From assembly GCF_029952525.1 (NCBI RefSeq), contig NZ_JASAOF010000033.1, positions 1-58,047 of the forward strand: a stretch of 58,047 nucleotides of DNA. The letters run 5' to 3'. The stretch is from Saccharopolyspora ipomoeae (GTDB lineage Bacteria > Actinomycetota > Actinomycetes > Mycobacteriales > Pseudonocardiaceae). The notes below the pieces were generated by a model that did not search any database, was not told the origin of the DNA, and saw only the letters and a list, made by a program, of their open reading frames with translations. Below are positions 1 through 10,952 of the stretch, piece by piece (position 1 is the first letter of the stretch; the number at the start of each line of letters is the position of its first letter). A program made the translations under genes and the position numbers.

Positions 1-14
1 GTTTTCATGAAAAC
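1..14. repeat. Copy of the TTTTCATGAAAA palindrome, cut by the window edge
   Basis: The first 14 bases are a perfect palindrome, GTTTTCATGAAAAC, followed by a C-rich tail (CTCCCCCACCCCACGAGG). The same palindrome with a similar C-rich right flank occurs four times at 37.6-37.9 kb, so this is a dispersed element and not a chance motif. The left arm may continue outside the window. The rest of 15-234, upstream of recF, shows no convincing gene; it holds a small palindrome TTGTCGACAA near 55. Confidence 0.75.
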
Positions 15-234
15 TCCCCCACCCCACGAGGCCCAGGACCGGATCCGAGGGATTTGTCGACAAGTCGCCTCGTCCCCCGGGGGCCGCGGACGTCCGCGCT
101 GGTCGCGGTCGCGGACCGGGTGTCCGGCCCAGGTGTCCGGTACGGCGGGACACGTCACTTCGGACGGTGCCGGACGGCGTGACCGCGCGTCCCGGCACGA
201 ACCCGCCCGGCAAGAACAACTAAGTTGGATCGCC

Positions 235-1422
235 GTGTACGTGCGCCATCTGCAGGTGAACGACTTCCGGTCGTGGCCCCTGGCCGATCTAGAGCTCGAA
301 CCCGGGGTCACCGTGCTGGTCGGCTCGAACGGTCAGGGCAAGACGAACCTGGTCGAGGCGGTCGGCTACGTCGCCACGCTCGGTTCGCACCGGGTCTCGA
401 ACGACGCGCCGCTGGTCCGCTACGGAGCGGGCCGGGCGGTGGTGCGGGCCGCGGTCGTGAACCACGGCCGGGAGCTGCTGGTCGAACTGGAGATCACCCC
501 GGGCAAGGCCAACCGCGCCCGGATCAACCGAGGCGCCGCGGGCAAGCCGCGCGACGTGCTGGGAATCCTGCGCACCGTGCTGTTCGCGCCGGAGGACCTG
601 GCGATCGTGCGCGGTGACCCGGGTGAGCGCCGCCGGTTCATGGACGACCTGCTGGTCGCGCGGGCGCCGCGCTACGCCGGTATCCGCTCCGACTACGAGC
701 GGGTGCTCAAGCAGCGCAGCGCGCTGCTGAAGTCGGCGGGTGCCGCGCGCCGGGGCGGGGGCAAGGCGGATCTGAGCACCTTGGCGGTCTGGGACGGTCA
801 CCTCGCGCGCTTCGGCGCCGAGCTGCTGGCCGGCCGGTTGTCCCTGGTGTCGGCGCTGGCCCCGCACGTGACCGCGGCCTACGCCAACGTCGCCGCGACC
901 GACGAGGCGAGCACGCCGTCCGGCCGGGTCGCCGACCTGCGGTACCGCAGCAGCCTGGGGGAGTCGCTGCCGGAGCGCTACGGGGTGCCCGGGGGACCGG
1001 AGATCCCGTGGGACGAGGCGGTGCCGGAGCTGGAGGCGGCGCTGCTCGCCGAGCTGGAGCGGGTCCGGCCGCAGGAGGTCGAGCGGGGCGTGTCGCTGGT
1101 CGGCCCGCACCGGGACGACCTGGACCTGCTGCTCGGCGAGCTGCCGGCGAAGGGCTACGCGAGCCACGGCGAATCGTGGTCGTTCGTGCTGGCGTTGCGG
1201 CTGGCTTCCTACCACCTGCTCACCGAGGATGGCGCGGAACCGGTGTTGATCCTGGACGACGTGTTCGCCGAGCTCGACCGGCGCAGGCGCTCCCGGCTCG
1301 CCGAGCTGGTCTCGGGAGCCGAGCAGGTCCTGGTGACGGCTGCGGTCGGGGAGGACGTCCCGCCGGAGCTCGCCGGTACCCGATTCGACGTCCGGGAAGG
1401 TGAGGTGCACCGTGCCGCCTGA
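235..1422 (+). CDS. recF: RecF, DNA replication/repair ATPase
   Basis: RecF is an SMC-like ATPase that helps load RecA at single-stranded gaps. The 395-residue product has the family length, an N-terminal Walker A motif GSNGQGKT (about residues 30-37), the ABC-type signature region SLVGPHRDDL and a Walker B LILDDVFAELD near the C-terminus. An open frame extends upstream to base 7, but residues before the GTG at 235 are arginine-rich and unlike RecF; homologues start with a YVRHLQVNDFRSW-like strand, so GTG 235 is preferred. Its 3' end overlaps dciA, indicating translational coupling, and the recF-dciA-gyrB-gyrA order is the usual actinobacterial origin-proximal block. Confidence 0.95.
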   Translation: MYVRHLQVNDFRSWPLADLELEPGVTVLVGSNGQGKTNLVEAVGYVATLGSHRVSNDAPLVRYGAGRAVVRAAVVNHGRELLVELEITPGKANRARINRGAAGKPRDVLGILRTVLFAPEDLAIVRGDPGERRRFMDDLLVARAPRYAGIRSDYERVLKQRSALLKSAGAARRGGGKADLSTLAVWDGHLARFGAELLAGRLSLVSALAPHVTAAYANVAATDEASTPSGRVADLRYRSSLGESLPERYGVPGGPEIPWDEAVPELEAALLAELERVRPQEVERGVSLVGPHRDDLDLLLGELPAKGYASHGESWSFVLALRLASYHLLTEDGAEPVLILDDVFAELDRRRRSRLAELVSGAEQVLVTAAVGEDVPPELAGTRFDVREGEVHRAA

Positions 1423-2104
1423 CGGAAACGGACGAAAAACTACACGCAGAGTGACGGCGACCACGGAGTCATCCGTGGAACTACCCACATCTGGGGATAA
1501 CCCTGTGGATGGTGTGGATAACTCGAAGGCCGCTCGCGGCACCGACGGCGCCTCCTTGCCCGGGATCGAAACCCCAGGCCAGGGCGTTGACGGCGGCGAG
1601 CTGGCGGGCCCGGACCTGGCCCGCGCGGCGCTGCAGGCCGCGCGCGAGCAGTCCGCGGCCAAGCGCAAGTCGAGGGGCGCGGCGGGCAAACCGGGCAAGC
1701 TGCGCACCGCCCGCAGGCGTCGCGGCTGGACCGGCGCCGGGCCCGACGACCGGGACCCGCAGCCGCTGGGCAGGCTCGCCGCCCGCATCGCCAAGGACCA
1801 GGGATGGACCGAGCACCTCTCCGGGGGTCAGGTCTTCGCGCGGTGGAACTCGCTGGTCGGCGAGGAGATCGCCGAGCACACCAAGCCGGTGCAGCTCAAG
1901 GAGGGCGAGCTGACCGTGCAGGCGCAGTCCACGGCTTGGGCCACCCAGCTGCGGCTGCTGCAGCGGCAGATCCTCAAGCGCATCAGCGACGGGGTCGGGC
2001 GCGACGTGGTCAAGCGGATCAAGGTGCAGGGACCGGCGGCGCCGAGCTGGCGACACGGCCCGCGACACGTCTCCGGACGAGGCCCGAGGGACACCTACGG
2101 CTAG
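1412..2104 (+). CDS. dciA: DUF721/DciA family protein, predicted replicative helicase loader
   Basis: About 230 residues. The DUF721/DciA domain occupies the C-terminal half (LGRLAARIAKDQGW onward, with WNSLVGEEIAEHTKPVQL and a STAWATQLRLLQ stretch). DciA proteins interact with the DnaB helicase in bacteria lacking DnaC/DnaI. The N-terminal half is low-complexity, basic and alanine-rich. Start is GTG 1412 or, four codons earlier, GTG 1400; both lie inside the recF 3' end. Unusually, the 5' coding part contains three DnaA-box-like motifs (1492-1521). Function is by family; the assignment of the fold is fairly secure. Confidence 0.88.
   Translation: MPPDGNGRKTTRRVTATTESSVELPTSGDNPVDGVDNSKAARGTDGASLPGIETPGQGVDGGELAGPDLARAALQAAREQSAAKRKSRGAAGKPGKLRTARRRRGWTGAGPDDRDPQPLGRLAARIAKDQGWTEHLSGGQVFARWNSLVGEEIAEHTKPVQLKEGELTVQAQSTAWATQLRLLQRQILKRISDGVGRDVVKRIKVQGPAAPSWRHGPRHVSGRGPRDTYG
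1492..1521 (-). promoter_or_regulatory. DnaA-box-like cluster inside the 5' part of dciA
   Basis: Read on the minus strand this stretch gives TTATCCACA (1513-1521, matching the classical DnaA box), CCATCCACA (1504-1512) and TTATCCCCA (1492-1500). Three such nonamers in 30 bases of a GC-rich coding region is unlikely by chance. DnaA binding here is inferred only. Confidence 0.55.
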
Positions 2105-2494
2105 TAATCTCCGCGCTGCGCGACGTCGAGGGGCCGAACCGGGGGCCTCGGAGCGCAGGTGGGAGTCGTCGGGCGGCCGATCGGCGCGGAGAATTCCGAG
2201 CGGGTCTCCACGGCTCTCCGATGGTGGATAGATCCGAGTTCTCGACTCTGTGAGCAAGCTAGGGGCGTCCTTGCCCCACTTCTGCGGCGGGGGACCAGTA
2301 GAATCACAGTGGGTGTGACCCGACGCGCTCCCCGGTCGTGAGAGGCGAGGGGTCCGGACCGGGCCGCGCCGGGGTGCGGCGCCGGCAGCCGAGTCGCCCC
2401 GAAGTGGTCGCAGAGGTGCGCCGGAGCCGGTAACCGGGCCGGCATCGACCGATCACCGTGACAGCACAGTCGGCTTGAGGAGAAATCGAGGCCC
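2105..2494 (+). promoter_or_regulatory. gyrB leader region with a candidate promoter
   Basis: These 390 bases hold no convincing gene. A -10-like TAGAAT lies at 2299-2304 within a locally less GC-rich stretch; no well-spaced -35 is evident. A purine-rich ribosome binding site (GAGGAGAAATCGAGG, 2478-2492) lies directly upstream of the gyrB GTG. The long leader suggests gyrB has its own transcription start. The promoter assignment is tentative. Confidence 0.35.
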
Positions 2495-4465
2495 GTGGCA
2501 CCGAAGAAGAGCGAATACAACGCTTCATCCATCACCGTTCTTGAGGGCCTGGAGGCCGTCCGCAAGCGACCCGGCATGTACATCGGTTCCACCGGTGAGC
2601 GGGGTCTGCACCACCTGGTGTGGGAGGTCGTGGACAACTCGGTCGACGAGGCAATGGCCGGGTACGCGAGCAAGGTCGAGGTCACCCTGCTCGCCGACGG
2701 CGGCGTCCGGGTCACCGACGACGGCCGAGGCATCCCCGTCGACATCCACCCGGTGGAGAAGAAGCCGACCCTCGAGGTCGTGCTGACCGTGCTGCACGCG
2801 GGCGGCAAGTTCGGCGGCGACTCCTACGCCGTCTCCGGTGGTCTGCACGGCGTCGGCGTGTCGGTGGTCAACGCGCTGTCGACCGTCCTCGAAGCCGAGA
2901 TCCACCGCGACGGTCACGTGTGGCGCCAGCGGTACGAGGACTCCAAGCCCGTCGCCGACGTGGAGAAGGGCGAGAAGACCTCCCGGACCGGCACCAGCAT
3001 CACCTTCTGGGCCGACCCGACGATCTTCGAGACCACCACCTACAACGCCGAGACGGTCTCCCGGCGGCTGCAGGAGATGGCGTTCCTGAACAAGGGCCTG
3101 ACCATCTCGCTGCGCGACGAGCGGGTGGAGGAGTCCGCGGAGGGCGAGGACGCCGAGGGCGCCCAGGCCAGGGTCAAGGAGCGGACCTTCCACTACCCGG
3201 GCGGCCTGGAGGACTTCGTCAAGCACATCAACGCGACGAAGGAGCCGATCCACAAGAAGGTCGTCGCCTTCAACGCCTCCGGCAAGGGGCACGAGCTCGA
3301 GGTCGCGCTGCAGTGGAACTCCGGCTTCAACCAGTCGGTGTACACCTTCGCGAACACGATCAACACGCACGAGGGCGGTACCCACGAGGAGGGCTTCCGG
3401 TCCGCGCTGACCCGCGTGGTCAACGCGTACGCCAAGGACAAGAAGCTGCTCAAGGAGAAGGACGGCAGCCTCACCGGTGACGACGTCCGCGAGGGTCTCG
3501 CCGCGATCGTGTCGGTGAAGGTCTCCGAGCCGCAGTTCGAGGGCCAGACCAAGACCAAGCTGGGCAACACCGAGGTCAAGTCGTTCGTGCAGACCACGGC
3601 GTTCGAGTGGCTGACCGACTGGTTCGAGCGCAACCCGGCCGACGCGAAGACGATCGTGAACAAGGCGGTGTCCTCGGCGCAGGCCCGCGTCGCGGCGCGC
3701 AAGGCCAAGGAGCTGGTCCGGCGCAAGAGCGCGATGGACATCGGCGGCCTGCCCGGCAAGCTCAAGGACTGCCAGTCCAACCAGCCCGACGAGTGCGAGC
3801 TCTACATCGTCGAGGGCGACTCCGCGGGCGGCTCGGCGAAGGAGGGCCGCGAGTCGCGCTTCCAGGCGATCCTGCCGCTCCGAGGCAAGATCATCAACGT
3901 CGAGAAGTCGCGGATCGACAAGGTCCTCAAGAACAACGAGGTCCAGGCGATCATCACCGCGCTGGGGACCGGCATCCACGACGAGTTCGACCTGTCCAAG
4001 CTGCGGTACCACAAGATCGTGCTGATGGCCGACGCCGACGTCGACGGCCAGCACATCCGGACCCTGCTGCTGACCCTGCTGTTCCGCTTCATGCGCCCGC
4101 TGATCGAGAACGGTCACGTGTTCCTCGCGCAGCCGCCGCTGTACAAGATCAAGTGGCCGCGCTCCGAGCCCGAGTACGCCTACAGCGACAAGGAGCGCGA
4201 CGCGCTGCTCGCCCAGGGCGCGGCCGAGGGCCGGAAGCTGCCCAAGGACGACGGCATCCAGCGCTACAAGGGTCTCGGCGAGATGAACGCCGACGAGCTC
4301 TGGGAAACCACGATGAACCCCGAGTCCCGGCTGCTGCTGCAGGTGTCGCTGGACGACGCGGCCACCGCGGACGAGCTGTTCAGCGTGCTGATGGGCGAGG
4401 ACGTCGAGGCCCGGCGCTCGTTCATCACCCGCAACGCCAAGGACGCCGGCTTCCTGGACGTGTGA
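2495..4465 (+). CDS. gyrB: DNA gyrase subunit B
   Basis: 656 residues. The order is an N-terminal GHKL ATPase domain (VRKRPGMYIGSTGERGLHHLV; DDGRGIPVD), a transducer domain with GTSITFWADP, a TOPRIM domain with EGDSAGGSA (from about residue 440) and DADVDGQHI, and a C-terminal KGLGEMNADELWETTMNP tail. It pairs with GyrA to introduce negative supercoils. The start is GTG 2495, placed by the strong purine-rich ribosome binding site just upstream and by the typical KSEYNASSITVLEGLEAVRK start of actinobacterial GyrB. gyrA follows after about 50 bases and is probably co-transcribed. Confidence 0.98.
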   Translation: MAPKKSEYNASSITVLEGLEAVRKRPGMYIGSTGERGLHHLVWEVVDNSVDEAMAGYASKVEVTLLADGGVRVTDDGRGIPVDIHPVEKKPTLEVVLTVLHAGGKFGGDSYAVSGGLHGVGVSVVNALSTVLEAEIHRDGHVWRQRYEDSKPVADVEKGEKTSRTGTSITFWADPTIFETTTYNAETVSRRLQEMAFLNKGLTISLRDERVEESAEGEDAEGAQARVKERTFHYPGGLEDFVKHINATKEPIHKKVVAFNASGKGHELEVALQWNSGFNQSVYTFANTINTHEGGTHEEGFRSALTRVVNAYAKDKKLLKEKDGSLTGDDVREGLAAIVSVKVSEPQFEGQTKTKLGNTEVKSFVQTTAFEWLTDWFERNPADAKTIVNKAVSSAQARVAARKAKELVRRKSAMDIGGLPGKLKDCQSNQPDECELYIVEGDSAGGSAKEGRESRFQAILPLRGKIINVEKSRIDKVLKNNEVQAIITALGTGIHDEFDLSKLRYHKIVLMADADVDGQHIRTLLLTLLFRFMRPLIENGHVFLAQPPLYKIKWPRSEPEYAYSDKERDALLAQGAAEGRKLPKDDGIQRYKGLGEMNADELWETTMNPESRLLLQVSLDDAATADELFSVLMGEDVEARRSFITRNAKDAGFLDV

Positions 4466-4514
4466 GCCGCGCGCAGGTCACCCACCGAACTCTCCGAACT
4501 AGCAAGGGAAGAGC

Positions 4515-7010
<2,496 letters not shown>

Positions 7011-7095
7011 GCCCGCGCGGGTCGCGCTGAAGAACTGAACATGCCGTGGTATCCCACGGGGCACATCGACGCCGACGATCACCGAAGGATCGCTC

Positions 7096-7983
7096 GTGAC
7101 TAGTTCCGAGAAGCCGGAGTCCTCGGACCCGCAGCAGGATGCGGGCCGGACTTCGGTCAGCACCCAGACAGTCGACGACAAGGTCTCCACGACCGGTTCT
7201 GAGGCTGCTGCCTCTGCGGACGGGACCGAGGAGTCCGGCTCGACCGCCGAGCCCACGACCGCCGACAGCGGTGCGGGCGGGCGTGCCGACGAGCTCGACG
7301 GCACCGACTCGCCGCCGCCGTGGCAGCGCGGCACCGCGACCGCCGCGGACGACTCCGACGGCGGTGCGGAGTCGAGCAGCCTCTCGGGTTCGCTGGCGGC
7401 GGGTGCCCTCGGCGGCACCGCCGGTGCGGCCGCGTCGTCGAACAGCGGCGTGGAGGACACGCAGACGATCCCGAAGGCGGTCACCGATCAGGAGACGGTC
7501 CGCACGCAGGTCCCGCAGTCCTCGCGCACCCAGGTGTCCTACACCGGTGCCGGGGCCGGTGCGGGAGCGGGGACGCAGCAGCGCAGCACTCCCGGTACCT
7601 CCGCGCGTCGCCCCAGCCGGGGCCCGCGGCGGGCGAGCCTCCAGGTCAAGCGGCTCGACCCGTGGTCGGTGCTGAAGCTGGCCCTGGTGCTCAGCGTCGC
7701 GCTGTTCTTCGTGTGGATGATCGCCGTCGCGGTGCTCTACGGCGTGCTCGACGGCATGGGCGTCTGGGACCAGCTCAACGGCACCTTCACCGAGCTCACC
7801 CAGCCCGACGACGCGGTCAACGAGCCGCTGATCAGCGCGGGCAGGGTCTTCGGCGTCGCCTCGATCATCGGTGCGATCAACATCGTCCTGATCACCGCGC
7901 TGGCGACGGTGGCCGCGTTCATCTACAACGTGGCGGCCGACTTCGCCGGCGGCATCGAGATCACGCTGTCCGAGCGCGAGTGA
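7096..7983 (+). CDS. DUF3566 domain membrane protein
   Basis: 295 residues. The first about 175 are disordered and rich in Ser/Thr/Ala/Glu. The C-terminal about 120 residues form the DUF3566 region: VKRLDPWSVLKLALVLSVALFFVWMIAVAVLYGVL (first membrane helix), an amphipathic linker, then GRVFGVASIIGAINIVLITALATVAAFIYN (second helix) and a FAGGIEITLSERE tail. This family sits directly downstream of gyrA in many actinobacteria; its role is unknown. GTG start with CGAAGGA upstream. Confidence 0.88.
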   Translation: MTSSEKPESSDPQQDAGRTSVSTQTVDDKVSTTGSEAAASADGTEESGSTAEPTTADSGAGGRADELDGTDSPPPWQRGTATAADDSDGGAESSSLSGSLAAGALGGTAGAAASSNSGVEDTQTIPKAVTDQETVRTQVPQSSRTQVSYTGAGAGAGAGTQQRSTPGTSARRPSRGPRRASLQVKRLDPWSVLKLALVLSVALFFVWMIAVAVLYGVLDGMGVWDQLNGTFTELTQPDDAVNEPLISAGRVFGVASIIGAINIVLITALATVAAFIYNVAADFAGGIEITLSERE

Positions 7984-8110
7984 CTCGCTGACCGTGCCGT
8001 GGCGGCGTTTTCCGAGGTCGGAGAGCGCCGCTGCGGCACCGGCGGGACGAGGTGACCCCCCGTGACGCGGGCCGGGGAACGTCCTGTAATGTTTGCAGCA
8101 CAACGAACGA

Positions 8111-8184
8111 GGGCCTATAGCTCAGGCGGTTAGAGCGCTTCGCTGATAACGAAGAGGTCGAAGGTTCAAGTCCTTCTAGGCCCA
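8111..8184 (+). tRNA. tRNA-Ile (anticodon GAT)
   Basis: A 74-nt cloverleaf: acceptor GGGCCTA pairs with TAGGCCC, discriminator A; anticodon stem/loop CGCTGATAACG exposes GAT; the T-arm carries GGTTCAAGTCC. No encoded CCA. tRNA-Ile followed by tRNA-Ala after gyrA is the usual actinobacterial arrangement. Confidence 0.95.
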
Positions 8185-8254
8185 CTCGGGAAGTTTTCCC
8201 TTCTCCACAGACTCGAACATCACTGGCATGGATGCCACGTAGGAGGCGACCGGA

Positions 8255-8371
8255 ATGAAGAAGCTGCTCGCACTCGCCGCAGTTGCCGGAGTCGTGCTGT
8301 TCGTCGTCCGTCGCAACAAGGCCGCCAAGGCCGAGGCCGACCTCTGGCGCGAGGCCACCGCCGAGGCCTGA
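8255..8371 (+). CDS. DLW-39 family micro-protein
   Basis: A 38-residue protein between the two tRNA genes. It starts MKKLLALAAVAGVVLFVVRR, a short hydrophobic N-terminal segment, and ends with the ADLWREAT motif that gives the DLW-39 family its name. A good ribosome binding site (AGGAGGCGACCGGA) precedes the ATG. The family is restricted to actinobacteria, is often missed by gene finders and has no known function; the sequence suggests a single-pass membrane peptide. Confidence 0.85.
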   Translation: MKKLLALAAVAGVVLFVVRRNKAAKAEADLWREATAEA

Positions 8372-8407
8372 TCCTCAGGCCGGGGGCCCTGACCTCCGCC
8401 GCCATTG

Positions 8408-8480
8408 GGGGACGTAGCTCAATTGGCAGAGCACCGCCTTTGCAAGGCGGGGGTTAGGGGTTCGATTCCCCTCGTCTCCA
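8408..8480 (+). tRNA. tRNA-Ala (anticodon TGC)
   Basis: A 73-nt cloverleaf: acceptor GGGGACG pairs with CGTCTCC, discriminator A; anticodon loop CTTTGCAAG exposes TGC; T-arm GGGTTCGATTCCC. No encoded CCA. Confidence 0.95.
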
Positions 8481-8492
8481 CGCAGCGATTCC

Positions 8493-8517
8493 AACGCCCT
8501 GCTCAACGCAGGGCGTT
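8493..8517 (+). terminator. Rho-independent terminator after tRNA-Ala
   Basis: A 10-bp perfect stem (AACGCCCTGC / GCAGGGCGTT) with a 5-nt loop is followed by TTCGCTTTT, so it would end transcription of the tRNA unit. Confidence 0.75.
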
Positions 8518-8657
8518 TTCGCTTTTGACCGCTCCGTCATCATCCGGGGCCGTCAGTTCTCCGGGTCTGGTCATCGACCGGCGGTTTCGTGCTCTCGTGA
8601 TGCCACTGACTTGGCACTAGTCGGTGGATGCACTCACTATTAATGCTGAGCGTGGAA

Positions 8658-8681
8658 AAGCCGGGCCGTCGGGCCCGGCTT
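8658..8681 (-). terminator. Terminator for cwsA
   Basis: A 10-bp stem (AAGCCGGGCC / GGCCCGGCTT) with a 4-nt loop. On the minus strand it is followed by a short T tract (TTTTCC), just beyond the cwsA stop codon. Confidence 0.65.
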
Positions 8682-8695
8682 CGCGGTGGTTCTGG

Positions 8696-9253
8696 TCAGT
8701 GGGTTGGTGGCGTTGACCTGCGGGTTTCCACCTTCTCCTGGTGGCCGTCCGTCTCCGCGGGGGCTCGGTGGCGGGGTTGCGGGGCGCCCGGGGTGTGGGC
8801 GTCCCAGGGCTCGTCCTCCGCCGTCGCCAGCGGGAGCTCCTCCGGGCGGCGGGTCAGGGCGATCGCCGCGGCGGCCGCGCCCAGGAGCATCAGCACCAGC
8901 AGCGCCCACGGCCAGCGGCGGTGCTTCTTGGCCGGGGTCGGGTCGATCCGGGCCGCCAGCTTCTTGCGGGATTCCTTCGTGCGCTTCTCCCACGCCTTGC
9001 GGGCCTGCTTGGCCTGCTTGGCGAGCTCCTTGCGGGACTTGCCGGTGGCGCGCTGGGCGATGAGCTCCTGCAGCTCCTCGGTCGAGTAGCCGCGCTGGGC
9101 GAGCTCCTGCTCAGCTCGCGCCGCCGCCTGCTTGGACAGCACCGCACCGGTCTCGCCCGCGCGCTTCGCGCCGTGGCGGGCCTGCTTGATGCCGGTGCCG
9201 ACCGCCTTGCCCACGGTCTCGCCGGCCCTGGCCATCGCCTTCACTTCATCCAT
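8696..9253 (-). CDS. cwsA: CwsA-like cell-wall synthesis/polarity protein
   Basis: 185 residues. A long, highly charged, probably coiled N-terminal region (lysine, alanine and glutamate rich, starting MDEVKAMARAGETVGKAVGTG) includes ELAQRGYSTEELQELIAQRA. One membrane helix (WPWALLVLMLLGAAAAAIAL, about residues 114-133) and a Pro-rich tail follow. Position between tRNA-Ala and ppiA matches mycobacterial cwsA (Rv0008c), a partner of CrgA and Wag31 at septum and pole. ATG start with AGGAGG upstream. Identification leans on synteny as well as sequence. Confidence 0.75.
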   Translation of the reverse strand: MDEVKAMARAGETVGKAVGTGIKQARHGAKRAGETGAVLSKQAAARAEQELAQRGYSTEELQELIAQRATGKSRKELAKQAKQARKAWEKRTKESRKKLAARIDPTPAKKHRRWPWALLVLMLLGAAAAAIALTRRPEELPLATAEDEPWDAHTPGAPQPRHRAPAETDGHQEKVETRRSTPPTH

Positions 9254-9424
9254 CGCCTGTTGACCTCCTCGGCCTGGCTGCTTCCACCAGTCGGATTTCC
9301 CGGGATGAGCTCACGCCAATCGCCCGCCCGGCTCCGAAGCGTGGGAGAGCCGGGTAAAGGGCGCGGACCCGCCCATACTGCACCCAGACACCGCAATCGG
9401 CCCGCTCGATGGCAGGATGGTCGG

Positions 9425-9973
9425 GTGGCTGAAGACAACGGATCGCTCGTTGGGACGAAGTTGACCGCGACCCTGCACACCTCGCAGGGCGACATCCGGA
9501 TCAACCTGTTCCCCGACCAGGCGCCCAAGACCGTGAAGAACTTCGTGGGCCTCGCCGAGGGGACCCAGGAATACACGGAGCCGAACGCCAAGGGCGAACG
9601 CTCCGGGCCGTTCTACGACGGCGTGATCTTCCACCGGGTCATCGAAGGTTTCATGATCCAGACCGGTGACCCGACGGGCACCGGCCGGGGTGGCCCCGGA
9701 TACCAGTTCGCGGACGAGTTCCACCCCGAGCTGCAGTTCACCAAGCCCTACCTGCTCGCGATGGCCAACGCGGGGCCGAACACCAACGGCTCGCAGTTCT
9801 TCGTGACCGTGGCGGCGACGTCGTGGCTGAACTACAAGCACACCATCTTCGGCGAGGTCGCGGACCAGGCGTCGCGCGAGGTCGTCGACACGATCGCCGG
9901 CACGGCGACCGGTCGCAACGACCGCCCGGTCAACGACATCGTCATCGAGAAGGTTTCGATCGAGCGCGGCTGA
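9425..9973 (+). CDS. ppiA: Cyclophilin-type peptidyl-prolyl cis-trans isomerase
   Basis: 182 residues beginning VAEDNGSLVGTKLTATLHTSQGDI; GTG 9425 is the start that gives the usual cytosolic cyclophilin length. It carries the fold's markers: FYDGVIFHRVIEGFMIQTGDPTGTG, YLLAMANAGPNTNGSQFFVTV (active-site MAN and SQFF) and the HTIFGEV strand. It catalyses proline isomerisation in protein folding. No signal peptide is seen. It sits divergent from cwsA, as in mycobacteria. Confidence 0.93.
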   Translation: MAEDNGSLVGTKLTATLHTSQGDIRINLFPDQAPKTVKNFVGLAEGTQEYTEPNAKGERSGPFYDGVIFHRVIEGFMIQTGDPTGTGRGGPGYQFADEFHPELQFTKPYLLAMANAGPNTNGSQFFVTVAATSWLNYKHTIFGEVADQASREVVDTIAGTATGRNDRPVNDIVIEKVSIERG

Positions 9974-10000
9974 CAGCGCCCGGGAAAGCAGGTCTCACCC

Positions 10001-10918
10001 GTGACTGTGCCACCCGGAACGACGCCCGGACCGGACGGGGCGCCGCCGCAGTTGCCGACGTGCGTGCGGCACCCCGACCGGCCGACCGGCCTGCGTTGCA
10101 CCCGGTGCGAACGCCCGGCCTGCCCGGAGTGCCTGCGCGACGCCTCCGTCGGGCAGCAGTGCGTCGACTGCGTCCGCGAGGCGGGCGCGTCGGTGCGGCG
10201 GCCGGTGACGGTCGCCGGAGCGCGGCTGCGCGACAAGCCGATCCTGGTGCCGCTGCTGATCGCGGCGAACGTCGTCGCCTACGTGGCCACCGCCGTCCAG
10301 GCGGGCAACTTCGGCGCGAACTACCACTCGAACCTGTTCATCGACTACGCCCTGGTGCCGATCACGGTGGCGGGCGGTCAGTGGTGGCGGCTGGTCACCT
10401 CGGGCTTCCTGCACATCGGCGTGGTGCACCTGGTGATGAACATGCTCGCGCTGTGGGTGATCGGGCGGGACCTGGAGCTGCTGCTCGGTCGCGCGCGGTT
10501 CGCCGCGGTCTACGGGTTGTCGCTGCTCGGCGGCAGCGCCGCGGTGTTCCTGCTGGGAGCGGGCGACAGCCCGGTGGCCGGTGCGTCGGGTGCGGTCTAC
10601 GGCCTGATGGGCGGTATCGCGGTCGCCGCGCTGCGGCTCAAGGTGAGCCTGCGGCCGGTGGTCACCGTGATCGCGCTGAACATCGTGGCCAGCGTGCTCA
10701 TCCCCGGCATCTCGCTGCTCGGGCACATCGGCGGGCTGATCCTCGGCGCCGCGTCGACGGCCGCCCTGGTCTACGCGCCGCGCGAGCGCCGCAACCTCGT
10801 CCAGGCCGGTGCGCTGATCGGGTTGCTGGTGGTGCTGCTGGTCGTGCTGTTCGTCCGCGACACCGGCTACGGCGACCTGTCCTGCGTCGGCTCCGGCTAC
10901 GAGGTCGCCTGCGGCTGA
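10001..10918 (+). CDS. Rhomboid family intramembrane serine protease
   Basis: 305 residues. Residues 21-57 hold a cysteine-rich segment (CVRHPDR, CTRCERPACPEC, CVDC) that looks like a B-box-type zinc-binding module. Six or seven membrane helices follow. The rhomboid catalytic dyad is visible: Ser196 in GASGAVYGLMGG and His242 in LLGHIGGLILG, with the N-terminal HxxxN pattern HLVMNML. Substrates are unknown. It follows ppiA by 27 bases on the same strand. Confidence 0.92.
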   Translation: MTVPPGTTPGPDGAPPQLPTCVRHPDRPTGLRCTRCERPACPECLRDASVGQQCVDCVREAGASVRRPVTVAGARLRDKPILVPLLIAANVVAYVATAVQAGNFGANYHSNLFIDYALVPITVAGGQWWRLVTSGFLHIGVVHLVMNMLALWVIGRDLELLLGRARFAAVYGLSLLGGSAAVFLLGAGDSPVAGASGAVYGLMGGIAVAALRLKVSLRPVVTVIALNIVASVLIPGISLLGHIGGLILGAASTAALVYAPRERRNLVQAGALIGLLVVLLVVLFVRDTGYGDLSCVGSGYEVACG

Positions 10919-10952
10919 CGGATCGCCTGCGCCCGAATCACCGGCGCAGGGT

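Noticed and set aside
235..1422. Longer recF start at base 7
   Set aside because: The extra residues are Arg/Pro-rich and include the palindrome copy; known RecF proteins begin at the position of GTG 235.
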